Of a stretch of DNA of 64,000 bases, positions 1-7,902 are shown one piece after another; position 1 is the stretch's first letter; every line of letters begins with the position of its first letter. A model generated the notes under the pieces. That model had not been told where the DNA came from. It worked only from the letters and a program-made list of their open reading frames with translations, and searched no databases. Source of the stretch: Daejeonella sp. (lineage in GTDB: Bacteria; Bacteroidota; Bacteroidia; Sphingobacteriales; Sphingobacteriaceae); the NCBI RefSeq assembly GCF_030684675.1, contig NZ_JAUXXZ010000042.1:1-64000 (forward strand). Direction: 5' to 3'. The position numbers were made by a program, and so were the translations under genes.

Positions 1-78
1 TCCTATATTTTATCGGACAAACCAAATGGTACAACAGCAAATTCTTATTATGACGTTTATGAATATGTTCACTCATAA
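1..78 (+). CDS. 3' end of an unidentified protein (partial)
   Basis: An open frame runs in from the left edge and ends at TAA 76-78. Only 25 residues are visible, ending in YYDVYEYVHS. They match no family I can name. A small GC-rich hairpin follows about 30 bases later, which fits the end of a transcription unit. With so little sequence this could also be a chance open frame. Confidence 0.4.
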   Translation, partial: SYILSDKPNGTTANSYYDVYEYVHS

Positions 79-102
79 AACAAATATAAGATTAGGCCAG
101 AA

Positions 103-130
103 CCCCGAAGCAGAGCTTCGAGGAATTCTT
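103..130 (+). terminator. Small hairpin, possible terminator of the partial upstream gene
   Basis: CGAAGC (106-111) and GCTTCG (115-120) form a perfect 6-bp stem with a 3-base loop, flanked by CC and GG and followed by a short T-rich stretch (TTCTTTT). It lies between the partial gene and the next start. The stem is short, so this is weak support. Confidence 0.3.
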
Positions 131-263
131 TTGATTAAATTTCCTAATTACACTCCATATAAAACCTGACATGTGTTTATCACCCTCGGGTATATCCAAA
201 AAAGGTTTAAATTTATTTGCACTTAACAAACCCTACAATTCAAGATTTGCAAATAAATTGAAC

Positions 264-1280
264 ATGAAAAAACCGGCTTCATACATCCTGATCTTAATCC
301 TTGGCCTTGCGGCAGGAATCTTCATCAGCCAGAACGAAACGATATGGAATACCCTGAAAAAACCATTCACCGATACCTTCACCCCCTTTGATGATACCCG
401 CCAAAGCAATTGGGATACCGATTTTAAAGTTGTTGATATACAATCGACACTGGATAATTCTTTACAAAAGGCCTATTTCTTTAAATCTAATGCTTCTGCG
501 CCTAAGCCATTAGTGGTGAGTCTGCATAGCTGGAGCGGCAATTATGAACAGAAAGATGAACTGGCAGCACTCTCAAAAACAAAAGACCTGAACTATATCC
601 ATCCGGATTTCAGAGGGGTAAACTGGACAAAAGACGCTTGCTGCAGCGATCTGGCTTTGGCTGATATTGATGATACGATCGACTATGCGATCAAAAATTC
701 CAACGTAGATCTCTCCAGAATATATGTGATCGGTTCCAGCGGTGGTGGTTATGCAACTTTGGCAACTTTTATGAAATCAAGACATTTAATCAGACGCTTT
801 TCTGCCTGGGTTCCGATTTCTGATCTGCCTGCCTGGTATGCTCAAAGCAAAATCATGGGTACAAAATATGCACAAAACATATTGGATTGCACAAGTTCTA
901 AGGACAGCCTGAACATGGAAATTGCGATTAAGAAATCTCCCATTTATTGGAAAACCCCTGTTGAAAAATTGAACACGACTGAATTTCAAATCTATGCCGG
1001 TGTTTATGATGGAATTCAGGGCAGTGTACCAATTACTCATTCGATCAATTTTTACAATAAAGTATTAAAAGATAAGCTGGTAAGTGATAGTTCCATTTAT
1101 GTAAGTAATTCTGAGAAGCTTAACTTACTGGAACACAGAAAGGCCCTTGGCGAATTCGGAAGTATTGCAGGCAGAAAGGTATTTCTGAAAAAACAATCCG
1201 GCAATTTAGGTCTGACCATTTTTGAGGGAAATCATGAAATGCTTACTGAATATGCCTTTAATGAACTGATAAGAGAGTAG
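264..1280 (+). CDS. Secreted or membrane-anchored alpha/beta hydrolase (prolyl-oligopeptidase/esterase-like)
   Basis: A 338-residue protein starting at ATG 264; the frame stays open upstream to 171, but the MKKPASYILILILGLAAGIF segment looks like an N-terminal membrane anchor or signal, so 264 is the better start. The nucleophile elbow is GSSGGG in VIGSSGGGYATLATF, with a preceding HSWSGNY segment that may form the oxyanion hole. YAGVYDGIQG and GNHEM near the end offer the likely catalytic Asp and His. This is the layout of serine esterases/peptidases of the alpha/beta hydrolase fold acting in the periplasm. The substrate cannot be told from the sequence. The gene stands alone, about 110 bases before a DUF2911 gene on the same strand. 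Confidence 0.75.
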   Translation: MKKPASYILILILGLAAGIFISQNETIWNTLKKPFTDTFTPFDDTRQSNWDTDFKVVDIQSTLDNSLQKAYFFKSNASAPKPLVVSLHSWSGNYEQKDELAALSKTKDLNYIHPDFRGVNWTKDACCSDLALADIDDTIDYAIKNSNVDLSRIYVIGSSGGGYATLATFMKSRHLIRRFSAWVPISDLPAWYAQSKIMGTKYAQNILDCTSSKDSLNMEIAIKKSPIYWKTPVEKLNTTEFQIYAGVYDGIQGSVPITHSINFYNKVLKDKLVSDSSIYVSNSEKLNLLEHRKALGEFGSIAGRKVFLKKQSGNLGLTIFEGNHEMLTEYAFNELIRE

Positions 1281-1393
1281 GCTGATTGATTTCTGACTCA
1301 TTTATAAAAAGATGTTTTTACATTTTTTACACAATTAACTCTCAATATTCCAATATCTTCGGTATTTTAAAAATTAAACTAACCATTAAAACT

Positions 1394-2239
1394 ATGAAGA
1401 AAATATCAATCCTGTTTACTGCAGTAATCTGCAGTTTAATCACCCTGAATGCTGATGCTCAGCTTCGCATGCCACAGTCGAGCAGTTCTCAAACCCTTAT
1501 CCAGGAATTCGGAATGGGAAAAGTAACTGTTAAATATTCACGGCCCAATATCAAGGGAAGAAGTATTTCGGCCGACCTTGCACCATATGGAGAAGTATGG
1601 CGTACAGGTGCCAATGATGCTACAGTAATAAGCTTCAGCGATGCGGTTACACTCGAAGGAAATGCGGTAGCTGCTGGCGAATACGCATTGTTTACAATCC
1701 CAGGTAAAGATGAGTGGACTATAATTTTGAATAAGGAAACCAAACAGTGGGGTGCCTACAGTTATAAACAATCAGAAGATGTTTTACGTTTTAAAGTTAA
1801 AACTGCCAAACTGAAAGAAAAAGTAGAAACCTTCACAATCACCTTTAACGATGTAACAACCTCAACAGCAAGGCTTGATTTAATATGGGGTAATATCAGA
1901 GTCCCGGTAAATATGACAACAGATGTTGATTCGAAAGTAATGGCCGGAATTGACGAGGCTATGAAAGGAGAGAAAAAACCATATTATCCGGCGGCAGTAT
2001 ATTATTTTGAGAATGGCAAAGATCTGACCAAGGCATTGGAATGGATTAGCATAGCAGAAGCTGGAGATCAGAAAGCACCCTGGTTCAAATATCAGAAAGC
2101 CCGTATTCAGTTAAAAATGGGAGATAAAGCCGGTGCTGCGCAAACTGCCAAAGCCGGAATTGAAGCTGCCAAAGCAATGAACAATGCTGAATACATCCGC
2201 CTGAATGGAAAGATTCTGGCTGATGCCGGTGGTCGCTAG
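1394..2239 (+). CDS. DUF2911 family secreted protein
   Basis: A 281-residue protein. The start at ATG 1394 gives a clean signal peptide (MKKISILFTAVICSLITLNA then DAQ); the frame extends upstream to 1286 but that part has no protein-like composition. The central part, with KVTVKYSRPNIKGR, PYGEVWRTGANDAT and AAGEYALFTIP, is the DUF2911 signature, a family common in Bacteroidota. The C-terminal third (about residues 190-281) is alpha-helical with repeated KALEW, KAGAAQTAKAGIEAAKAM-like segments, as in a short TPR-like tail. Function of the family is unknown. A strong hairpin follows, so it probably ends its own transcript. Confidence 0.85.
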   Translation: MKKISILFTAVICSLITLNADAQLRMPQSSSSQTLIQEFGMGKVTVKYSRPNIKGRSISADLAPYGEVWRTGANDATVISFSDAVTLEGNAVAAGEYALFTIPGKDEWTIILNKETKQWGAYSYKQSEDVLRFKVKTAKLKEKVETFTITFNDVTTSTARLDLIWGNIRVPVNMTTDVDSKVMAGIDEAMKGEKKPYYPAAVYYFENGKDLTKALEWISIAEAGDQKAPWFKYQKARIQLKMGDKAGAAQTAKAGIEAAKAMNNAEYIRLNGKILADAGGR

Positions 2240-2256
2240 TTATTAATCTTATTTAA

Positions 2257-2289
2257 ATCATAAAGCCTTCCTTGTGAAGGCTTTATGAT
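2257..2289 (+). terminator. Rho-independent type hairpin after the DUF2911 gene
   Basis: ATCATAAAGCCTTC (2257-2270) is repeated in perfect inversion as GAAGGCTTTATGAT (2276-2289) around a 5-base loop. It begins 18 bases after the stop codon. There is no long T run after it, but the stem ends in an A/T-rich foot that can act in either direction. Confidence 0.7.
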
Positions 2290-2331
2290 TAATAAACTGT
2301 CTGATTATCAATCCATTTATTCCTCTGAACT

Positions 2332-3009
2332 ATGAAATGGGCTTTCGCAATACAACGCAAAATCCGGTTAGCCATCGTGCTGGCTATCATGATGCTCTTT
2401 GTCATCTTATTTAGTTTGATGGAGTCATACAATGTGAGCGCAATCTCTAAATCATTTAACTCGATTTATGAGGACAGACTAATTCCGGCGGTTGATCTAT
2501 ACGCTATTTCAAGTCATATTCATACCAAACGCAATAAGCTGGTAACTTTCCTGTTTACCGGAAAGATTAGTCAGAAGGAAATTAGTATTGCCCTAAGTTC
2601 TTCAAATAAACAATTGGATTCACTGATCAGTAAGTATGAGAATACTCATCTGGTTAAGGCCGAAACCAATCATCTTCAAAATCTCAAAAAAAACCTTAAA
2701 ACTTTTGAAAGGGATGAATTGCTGCTGATCAATGCTGCTTCAGAGAATAAGGAGCTGGCAAAAACTCTTTACCTGAATACTACGGTACAACTTTATGATG
2801 AAATGGATAAGGATTTGATCGAACTGACAAAGGTTCAATCTGAAATAGGTAAAGAATTGCTGGCTGAATCAGTCAAGAGCCAGTTGAGTTCCGACTTTAT
2901 TTCCAGACTTCAGATTATAATTGCAATTATTCTGGGGCTGATTATTATGATCCTGATCCTTACAGACAAACAAGTTGTGCTTAAGCAGGAGAAATTTAAC
3001 TTGAATTAA
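2332..3009 (+). CDS. Membrane four-helix-bundle (MCP-type) sensor protein without output domain
   Basis: A 225-residue protein with one membrane helix near the N-terminus (residues 10-28, RLAIVLAIMMLFVILFSLM) and one near the C-terminus (about 196-214, IIIAIILGLIIMILIL). The roughly 165 residues between are almost wholly helical and polar, as in the 4HB_MCP periplasmic domain of chemoreceptors and some histidine kinases. The protein stops a few residues after the second membrane helix, so it has no HAMP, kinase or methyl-accepting part. It may be a stress-sensing accessory membrane protein; similar stand-alone proteins are annotated in Bacteroidota. It has its own terminator-separated position and no obvious partner. 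Confidence 0.65.
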   Translation: MKWAFAIQRKIRLAIVLAIMMLFVILFSLMESYNVSAISKSFNSIYEDRLIPAVDLYAISSHIHTKRNKLVTFLFTGKISQKEISIALSSSNKQLDSLISKYENTHLVKAETNHLQNLKKNLKTFERDELLLINAASENKELAKTLYLNTTVQLYDEMDKDLIELTKVQSEIGKELLAESVKSQLSSDFISRLQIIIAIILGLIIMILILTDKQVVLKQEKFNLN

Positions 3010-3074
3010 TTGCTGAGAGGGAGGTGATTTGATTTTAAGATTCAGTAATAATAAACTCAAATCTCATTTAATAG

Positions 3075-3272
3075 TTAATACCTCACTACGTGTCCCGCAT
3101 CTTCAATAGCCCTGATGATCTCAACTTTTAGCAGCGTATCAGGGCAGGTAACCTCAGCTCTTCCTCTTTCTGTTATGACATGAGTGATCCCAAGCTTTTT
3201 GATGGAGTCAGATACCACCTGCTGCTTGTGCATTCGGGTCATGGTTGGAATTTCAAATAATACAGTTTTCAT
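3075..3272 (-). CDS. Small HMA-like (ferredoxin-fold) protein lacking the metal-binding cysteines
   Basis: A 65-residue protein whose pattern (VLFEIPTMTRMHKQQVV, then KKLGITHVITE, EVTCPD, and EIIRAIEDAGHVV) follows the heavy-metal-associated domain of copper chaperones. In that family the first loop carries MxCxxC; here it reads MTRMHKQ, so both cysteines are gone. One Cys remains in the VTCPD segment. The fold is therefore probable but copper binding by the usual site is not. It is followed on the minus strand, after a gap, by nothing recognisable and is preceded by the secreted repeat protein below. I infer the fold from pattern alone. Confidence 0.55.
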   Translation of the reverse strand: MKTVLFEIPTMTRMHKQQVVSDSIKKLGITHVITERGRAEVTCPDTLLKVEIIRAIEDAGHVVRY

Positions 3273-3358
3273 TTTTTTTAAATAATTGAAAGCAATTATA
3301 TTTAAGACGTTGGGCTTAAGTTAAATGCTACTTCCGGATGAATTATATTACTTAGATT

Positions 3359-3793
3359 TTACTTCAATTCGCTTATTTCATCAGCGGAGATAATGATAGC
3401 ATCCCATGTCCGTGCAGGTACCGGTACCAGCGCAAACTTTGCTTTGATGAGACCCAGGCTTTCAGGTACTTCATTTATCGCAGCCTCTTCCCAAACCTTT
3501 GCAGGAACTGGTACATAAAAGGTTCTGTAATCTTTAGCTAATTCTGCCGGAGCTTCTGCATCAGGATTTCCCCAAACAAATTCAGCTACCGGTATTAAAG
3601 CCGATTTAGCTTTTACAAATTTTAAGTTCTCAGGAACATCAAGTTCATTTGGCGTCCAATCACGTGGTGATACCGGTATAAAGGAGTGTGTACATTTTGC
3701 TGAGTGATCGTCCATGTGCTTTACATTTGAGAACGATTCGGTATTCAGAAAAAGGATAAATAATGCGATTAGTGTGTTAAGTATTGTTTTCAT
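3359..3793 (-). CDS. Small secreted protein made of two similar repeats, function unknown
   Basis: A 144-residue protein starting at the ATG ending at 3793, which begins the signal peptide MKTILNTLIALFILFLNTES; an in-frame ATG 24 bases upstream would add a charged tail before it. After the signal come two similar units of about 45 residues. Each has the pattern F-x-PV...W......VPE-x-L..(V/I)KAK-x-AL(I/V)PV....W. I do not recognise the family. The internal duplication suggests a small repeat fold. Its neighbours are the HMA-like gene downstream and a receiver protein upstream, both on the same strand, but gaps are too long to claim an operon. Confidence 0.55.
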   Translation of the reverse strand: MKTILNTLIALFILFLNTESFSNVKHMDDHSAKCTHSFIPVSPRDWTPNELDVPENLKFVKAKSALIPVAEFVWGNPDAEAPAELAKDYRTFYVPVPAKVWEEAAINEVPESLGLIKAKFALVPVPARTWDAIIISADEISELK

Positions 3794-3927
3794 AATAGTT
3801 TCGTTTTTTTTCTTCAAATGTATAGCGGATATCAGAGCCAGCCTATAGGAATTAGGCAGGTAAGGCTGAGAACTCGGTGAAAAAGGGGAAAATATCGGTG
3901 AAAACGGAAATTGATTATTTTACCGTG

Positions 3928-4034
3928 GAATGGGAATAGCGAATGGGAAATAGGAAATGGGAAATAGGAAATAGGAAATCGATAACAAGGAATCCGTAAT
4001 TCGTAATTGTTAACTCGTAATTGGAAATGGGAAT
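3928..4034. repeat. Low-complexity repeats GGGAAATA and CGTAATT
   Basis: From about 3930 to 3980 the + strand repeats variants of GGGAAATA / GGAAATA about five times; after it, CGTAATT occurs three times to about 4020. No open frame crosses it. It looks like slippage-type simple sequence in the gap after the receiver gene. Confidence 0.6.
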
Positions 4035-4043
4035 TCCGGGGAT

Positions 4044-4508
4044 TTAGGAAAGCAATTTCTGACGAAGTAAGAATTCAAGCTGATCATTGGAAACAGCCAG
4101 TTTACTGTTCATTTCCTTGATCTCTTTATTTGCTTGATAAACTTCAAAAGCCTTTTTTATGGTTTCATTAAGCTCCTGCTCACTCCAGGGCTTACTGAGG
4201 TAATGGTATATTTTACCTTTATTTACCGCATCAATAACCGCATTCATATCGGCATAACCGGTAAGGAGGATTCGGACAGGATCAGGGTACTTTTCAATGA
4301 TCTTTTCCAGGAATTCTATTCCTGTCATATTAGGCATACGCTGATCAGTAATGATAATTTCAACCGGTTTGGTCTCCAGAATTTTAATTGCATCATCTGC
4401 ACTTGAAGCAATCAATACATTATATTTAAGCCGGAAAGTAGCCTTGAAAGAAACAAGGTTATTTTCTTCGTCATCAACATACAGTATATCGATCTTTTTA
4501 TCAGACAT
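4044..4508 (-). CDS. Response regulator: single receiver domain with helical tail
   Basis: A 154-residue CheY-like receiver. The acidic pocket is DDEEN near residue 12, the phospho-acceptor is the Asp of ITDQRMPNMTG, and the conserved Thr and Lys lie in LLTGYAD and YLSKPW. The form TGYADMNAVIDAVNKG..KPW is the RpfG-like receiver type. After about residue 120 there is a helical, possibly coiled-coil tail and no effector domain. It is closely similar to the receiver at the front of the REC-kinase at 10,051, so the two are probably paralogues. It is transcribed away from the acyltransferase/E1-nitroreductase/kinase genes and shares their 157-base upstream region. Confidence 0.85.
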   Translation of the reverse strand: MSDKKIDILYVDDEENNLVSFKATFRLKYNVLIASSADDAIKILETKPVEIIITDQRMPNMTGIEFLEKIIEKYPDPVRILLTGYADMNAVIDAVNKGKIYHYLSKPWSEQELNETIKKAFEVYQANKEIKEMNSKLAVSNDQLEFLLRQKLLS

Positions 4509-4665
4509 TTGTTACAACATTAAAATTTTAGCAAAAATAAGTATAAATAATAAAAAGCTTACCATTTATCAAGTAAATTATACTTCGTAACATTTTTTTG
4601 TTGAAATTATCAAATAAGAATATAAGCATTCTTCTGAAGGATAATGCTGAATATACCACCTTAAA

Positions 4666-5475
4666 ATGGAAATAGAATTTAACAATGGCAATCCGGTAGT
4701 CAGATTAAGAGCTTTTAGGGCAATTGATGATCGCAGATCATGTGAGTTGTTTGTGGAGGGTCATAAGCGGGTTTTAACGAGCATCGGAGTTGAAAAAGTA
4801 ACCTCATCCAATAATGAGTGGATGGATAATCCTGCTGCATTCGTTATGATTGTGGAATCACTGGATAAGCAAAATGTCTACGGAGGTGCCAGGATACACG
4901 TGGCGGGGGGATCTGAGCCGCTTCCTATTGAGCAGGCTACCGGAGCACTCGATCCTTCCATTTATGAACTGGTATGGCAGTATGCCCAGAAAGGTACCGG
5001 AGAGGGTTGCGGACTGTGGAATTCAAGGGAAATCGCCGGCTATGGCATTGGCAGTATATTTCTGACAAGAGTTGGGGTAGCTATGTCCAGGCAAATCGGT
5101 CTTGATTCATTATTTGGTCTATGTGCTCCATATACTGTAAAGATGGCTCAGAGTGTAGGCTATGAAATTGAATATGGAATAGGAAATAATGGCACTTTTT
5201 ATTACCCAAAACTCGATCTTGTTGCTACTGTCTTAATTCTGAGAGATCTGAAGAACCTGAGTGCGGCAGATGATGAGAACAAGGAAGCCATCATTTCATT
5301 GCGTGAAAATCTAAAATGTGTACGTATTGAAGAGCTCCGAAATAAGAAAATTGAAATCCACTACGATATCGAAATACCCAATATGGATAAATGGGATTTA
5401 CAGGCAACTATTGCAAATGCTAAGAAATTAACATCTACCAAAAGCATTGATGAGCAAAACATCAATTTACTGTAA
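4666..5475 (+). CDS. GNAT/FeeM-like acyltransferase-family protein (putative N-acyl amino acid or autoinducer-type synthase)
   Basis: A 269-residue soluble protein. The central part (VYGGARIHVAGG, then GLWNSREIAGYGIGSIFLTRVGVAMSRQIG) has the strand-helix order of the GNAT/autoinducer-synthase fold seen in FeeM and LuxI-type enzymes, in which a basic residue in the helix after the GLW strand contacts the acyl carrier. FGLCAPYTVKMAQSVGYEIE resembles the last conserved block, where the family places a late-domain hydrophobic acyl pocket. I assign the fold with moderate confidence and the acyl-transfer role as inference. It is 71 bases upstream of the E1-nitroreductase fusion and likely co-transcribed with it and the kinases. 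Confidence 0.5.
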   Translation: MEIEFNNGNPVVRLRAFRAIDDRRSCELFVEGHKRVLTSIGVEKVTSSNNEWMDNPAAFVMIVESLDKQNVYGGARIHVAGGSEPLPIEQATGALDPSIYELVWQYAQKGTGEGCGLWNSREIAGYGIGSIFLTRVGVAMSRQIGLDSLFGLCAPYTVKMAQSVGYEIEYGIGNNGTFYYPKLDLVATVLILRDLKNLSAADDENKEAIISLRENLKCVRIEELRNKKIEIHYDIEIPNMDKWDLQATIANAKKLTSTKSIDEQNINLL

Positions 5476-5546
5476 ATCGATTTAAAATTTGTCAATATCT
5501 GGTATTTTGGTACATTAAACATTATTACATTAACCTAATCTAACCT

Positions 5547-7862
5547 ATGAATACCAGGCTTTCTGAGCTGATAAAAGCATCCGGACAGATGCAGCTTGTT
5601 TATAAACCCGTATTTCTCAGAATAACTGACCCATTAGAAAAAATAGCCCTCGATCAGTTGATTGAGAATCAGGTGTCCTTTTTTCATGATGAAATTTATG
5701 GTCAGTTGCAGGAACTGGTTAAAATGAAAAATCCGGCAGTGCGCATAAAACCTGAGGAATATCCTGAGTTAATACAAAAGCATTTAGGAGGCCGGGATAT
5801 CCATTCTTATGGGGTATGGGTATATTATCCATGGAGCAGGCGTTTGGTTCATATGCTGGATGAGGAAGAATTTATCAGGGTAAGAAGTAACCGAAATCAG
5901 TATAAAATAACCTTAAAAGAGCAGGAAATATTAAGTACGAAGCGCATTGGTATCATTGGCTTGTCTGTGGGTCAGTCAATTGCTTTAACACTAGCCATGG
6001 AGCGTGGTTTTGGGGAACTCCGTCTTACTGATTTCGATACACTTGAATTAAGTAATCTGAACCGGATCCGCTCGGGTGTTCACAATCTTGGAATACCAAA
6101 GGTGGTAATCACAGCAAGAGAAATCGCTGAAATGGATCCTTTCCTTAAAGTCATCTGCTTCTTTAACGGATTGAACGAAGAAAACATGGATAGTTTCTTC
6201 AGCGATAACGGGAAATTAGATCTTTTGGTTGATGAATGTGATGGTCTGGATATAAAAATACTGGCTCGTTTCAAGGCGAGGGAACTTCGAATTCCGGTTA
6301 TTATGGATACCAGCGACCGCGGTATGCTTGATGTTGAACGCTTTGATCTGGAACCAAACCGACCTTTACTGCATGGAACCATTGAAAATGTTGATCCACA
6401 AAACATTAAAAATCTAAGTACCGAAGATAAAATACCGGTGATGCTGCAAATGCTTGGAGTTGAAAACATCTCCCTGAGAGCTAAAGCATCAATGATAGAA
6501 GTTGAACAAACGATCAATACCTGGCCTCAGCTTGCTAGTTCAGTTGCTCTTGGAGGCGCAGTAGGGGCAGATGTCAGCCGGCGGATTCTTTTGGATCAAT
6601 ATCATGACTCAGGACGTTATTATATCGATTTGGAAGAACTCATTGCCGATAAAGAAAAACATTCAGATGATAAACCGGTAACAAGACTGAACCCTTTCAA
6701 GCCATTAACGGTTGAAGAACTGGAAAAAATTGCCTCGAGAGTGCTTCTACCATTAATGCCTGATGATATTTACCCCGATAAAGAAAGTATCAGCAGCATA
6801 GTAGCGGCAGCGACAGCGGCCCCCTCAACAGGAAACGACCAGCCCTGGAAATGGTACTATAGAAAAGGTACTTTATTCCTTTTTCATGATGAGTTCAGAT
6901 CTCATTCATTTGGTGATTTTCAGAAAACAGCCTCCTTCATTACCTTTGGAGCGGCTTATGAAAACCTGTATGTCCATGCCCTTAGCTTAGGAATTGAACC
7001 TTATTATTCATTCTTTCCTGACGAATCTTCAGAAAAACTAGTTGCCACAATCAGATTCAGAAAACTAAATCCAAACTCGCTTAGTGATCTTTTGAAGCCA
7101 TTGGATCAGGCAATTTTCAAACGCCATACTAATAGGATTATAGCTCCAAAGGGCGAAATATCAGTTGATATTTATACAAGGCTGGCAACATTGGCTGAAT
7201 CTATACCGGGTGCAAAAGTCAGGTTCTTTACTGATGAAAATGATATGAGGAGTATGGCCCGGATTATCGGAGCCTGTGACCGTATGCGATTGCTTCATCC
7301 TGAAGGACATTACGATTTTGTTCATCGTGAAATGCGCTGGACTCCGGAGGATGCAGAAAAAACACTAACCGGCATAGATATCCGAACTCTGGAGCTTGGA
7401 AATTCATTGATGGCAGCGATGGGAGTGATTAAAAGTGAAAAAGTGATCGATGCCGTAAAGCAGTTTGGAGGAGGCAATGCACTTGGTATGCTTGCAATGC
7501 GTACCGTATCAACAGCATCGGCACTATGTATGATCAGCATCCCGGGATATGATCTGAAAAATTTCTTTGAAGGCGGGCGTTCTATGGAAAGATTCTGGCT
7601 TGAGGCTACAAACCTCAATCTGGCTATTCATCCGGTAATTTCTCCGCTCTACCTTTTTTCGCGTATTTTGCATGGTGAAGGTGAGGGACTCGATGAAAAA
7701 AATATCAAAGAGCTTCAGTATTTAAGAGAAGCTTTTAATAAAATTGCCGGCACCGGGAATAACGATGCGGAGGTATTTCTTACAAAGATAGCCATAGCGA
7801 AAGAGCCCGTATTAAAAGCTCATCGCTTGCCTGTTAAAGATATTCTGAGTTTTGACGAATAG
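5547..7862 (+). CDS. ThiF/E1-like plus nitroreductase fusion protein (Rv1355c/MoeY-like family)
   Basis: A 771-residue two-domain protein. Residues about 130-360 are an E1/ThiF/MoeB-type Rossmann domain: GIIGLSVGQS at 135-144, then LTDFDTLELSNLNR (about 160-173) for ATP contact, and VDECDG near 230 in place of the usual DCxDN. I find no CxxC zinc motif and no cysteine between about residue 232 and 574, so the usual thiocarboxylate/thioester cysteine is absent; the domain may only adenylate. From about 415 a flavin nitroreductase fold follows: AAPSTGNDQPWKW, KRHTNR and FEGGRSMERFWLEATNLNLA. The architecture matches what is annotated as the Rv1355c family, named after a mycobacterial protein called MoeY. 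No molybdopterin genes are nearby. Between an acyltransferase-like gene and histidine kinases, it is more likely to make or sense a small molecule. Confidence 0.8.
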   Translation: MNTRLSELIKASGQMQLVYKPVFLRITDPLEKIALDQLIENQVSFFHDEIYGQLQELVKMKNPAVRIKPEEYPELIQKHLGGRDIHSYGVWVYYPWSRRLVHMLDEEEFIRVRSNRNQYKITLKEQEILSTKRIGIIGLSVGQSIALTLAMERGFGELRLTDFDTLELSNLNRIRSGVHNLGIPKVVITAREIAEMDPFLKVICFFNGLNEENMDSFFSDNGKLDLLVDECDGLDIKILARFKARELRIPVIMDTSDRGMLDVERFDLEPNRPLLHGTIENVDPQNIKNLSTEDKIPVMLQMLGVENISLRAKASMIEVEQTINTWPQLASSVALGGAVGADVSRRILLDQYHDSGRYYIDLEELIADKEKHSDDKPVTRLNPFKPLTVEELEKIASRVLLPLMPDDIYPDKESISSIVAAATAAPSTGNDQPWKWYYRKGTLFLFHDEFRSHSFGDFQKTASFITFGAAYENLYVHALSLGIEPYYSFFPDESSEKLVATIRFRKLNPNSLSDLLKPLDQAIFKRHTNRIIAPKGEISVDIYTRLATLAESIPGAKVRFFTDENDMRSMARIIGACDRMRLLHPEGHYDFVHREMRWTPEDAEKTLTGIDIRTLELGNSLMAAMGVIKSEKVIDAVKQFGGGNALGMLAMRTVSTASALCMISIPGYDLKNFFEGGRSMERFWLEATNLNLAIHPVISPLYLFSRILHGEGEGLDEKNIKELQYLREAFNKIAGTGNNDAEVFLTKIAIAKEPVLKAHRLPVKDILSFDE

Positions 7863-7902
7863 CTAAATGAACAATGGATTATTCAGCTTTGAAATATTAA
7901 GA

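Noticed and set aside
6080-6517. 145-codon open frame on the minus strand
   Set aside because: It is antisense to the conserved E1-like domain and is serine-rich and low in complexity, as shadows are.
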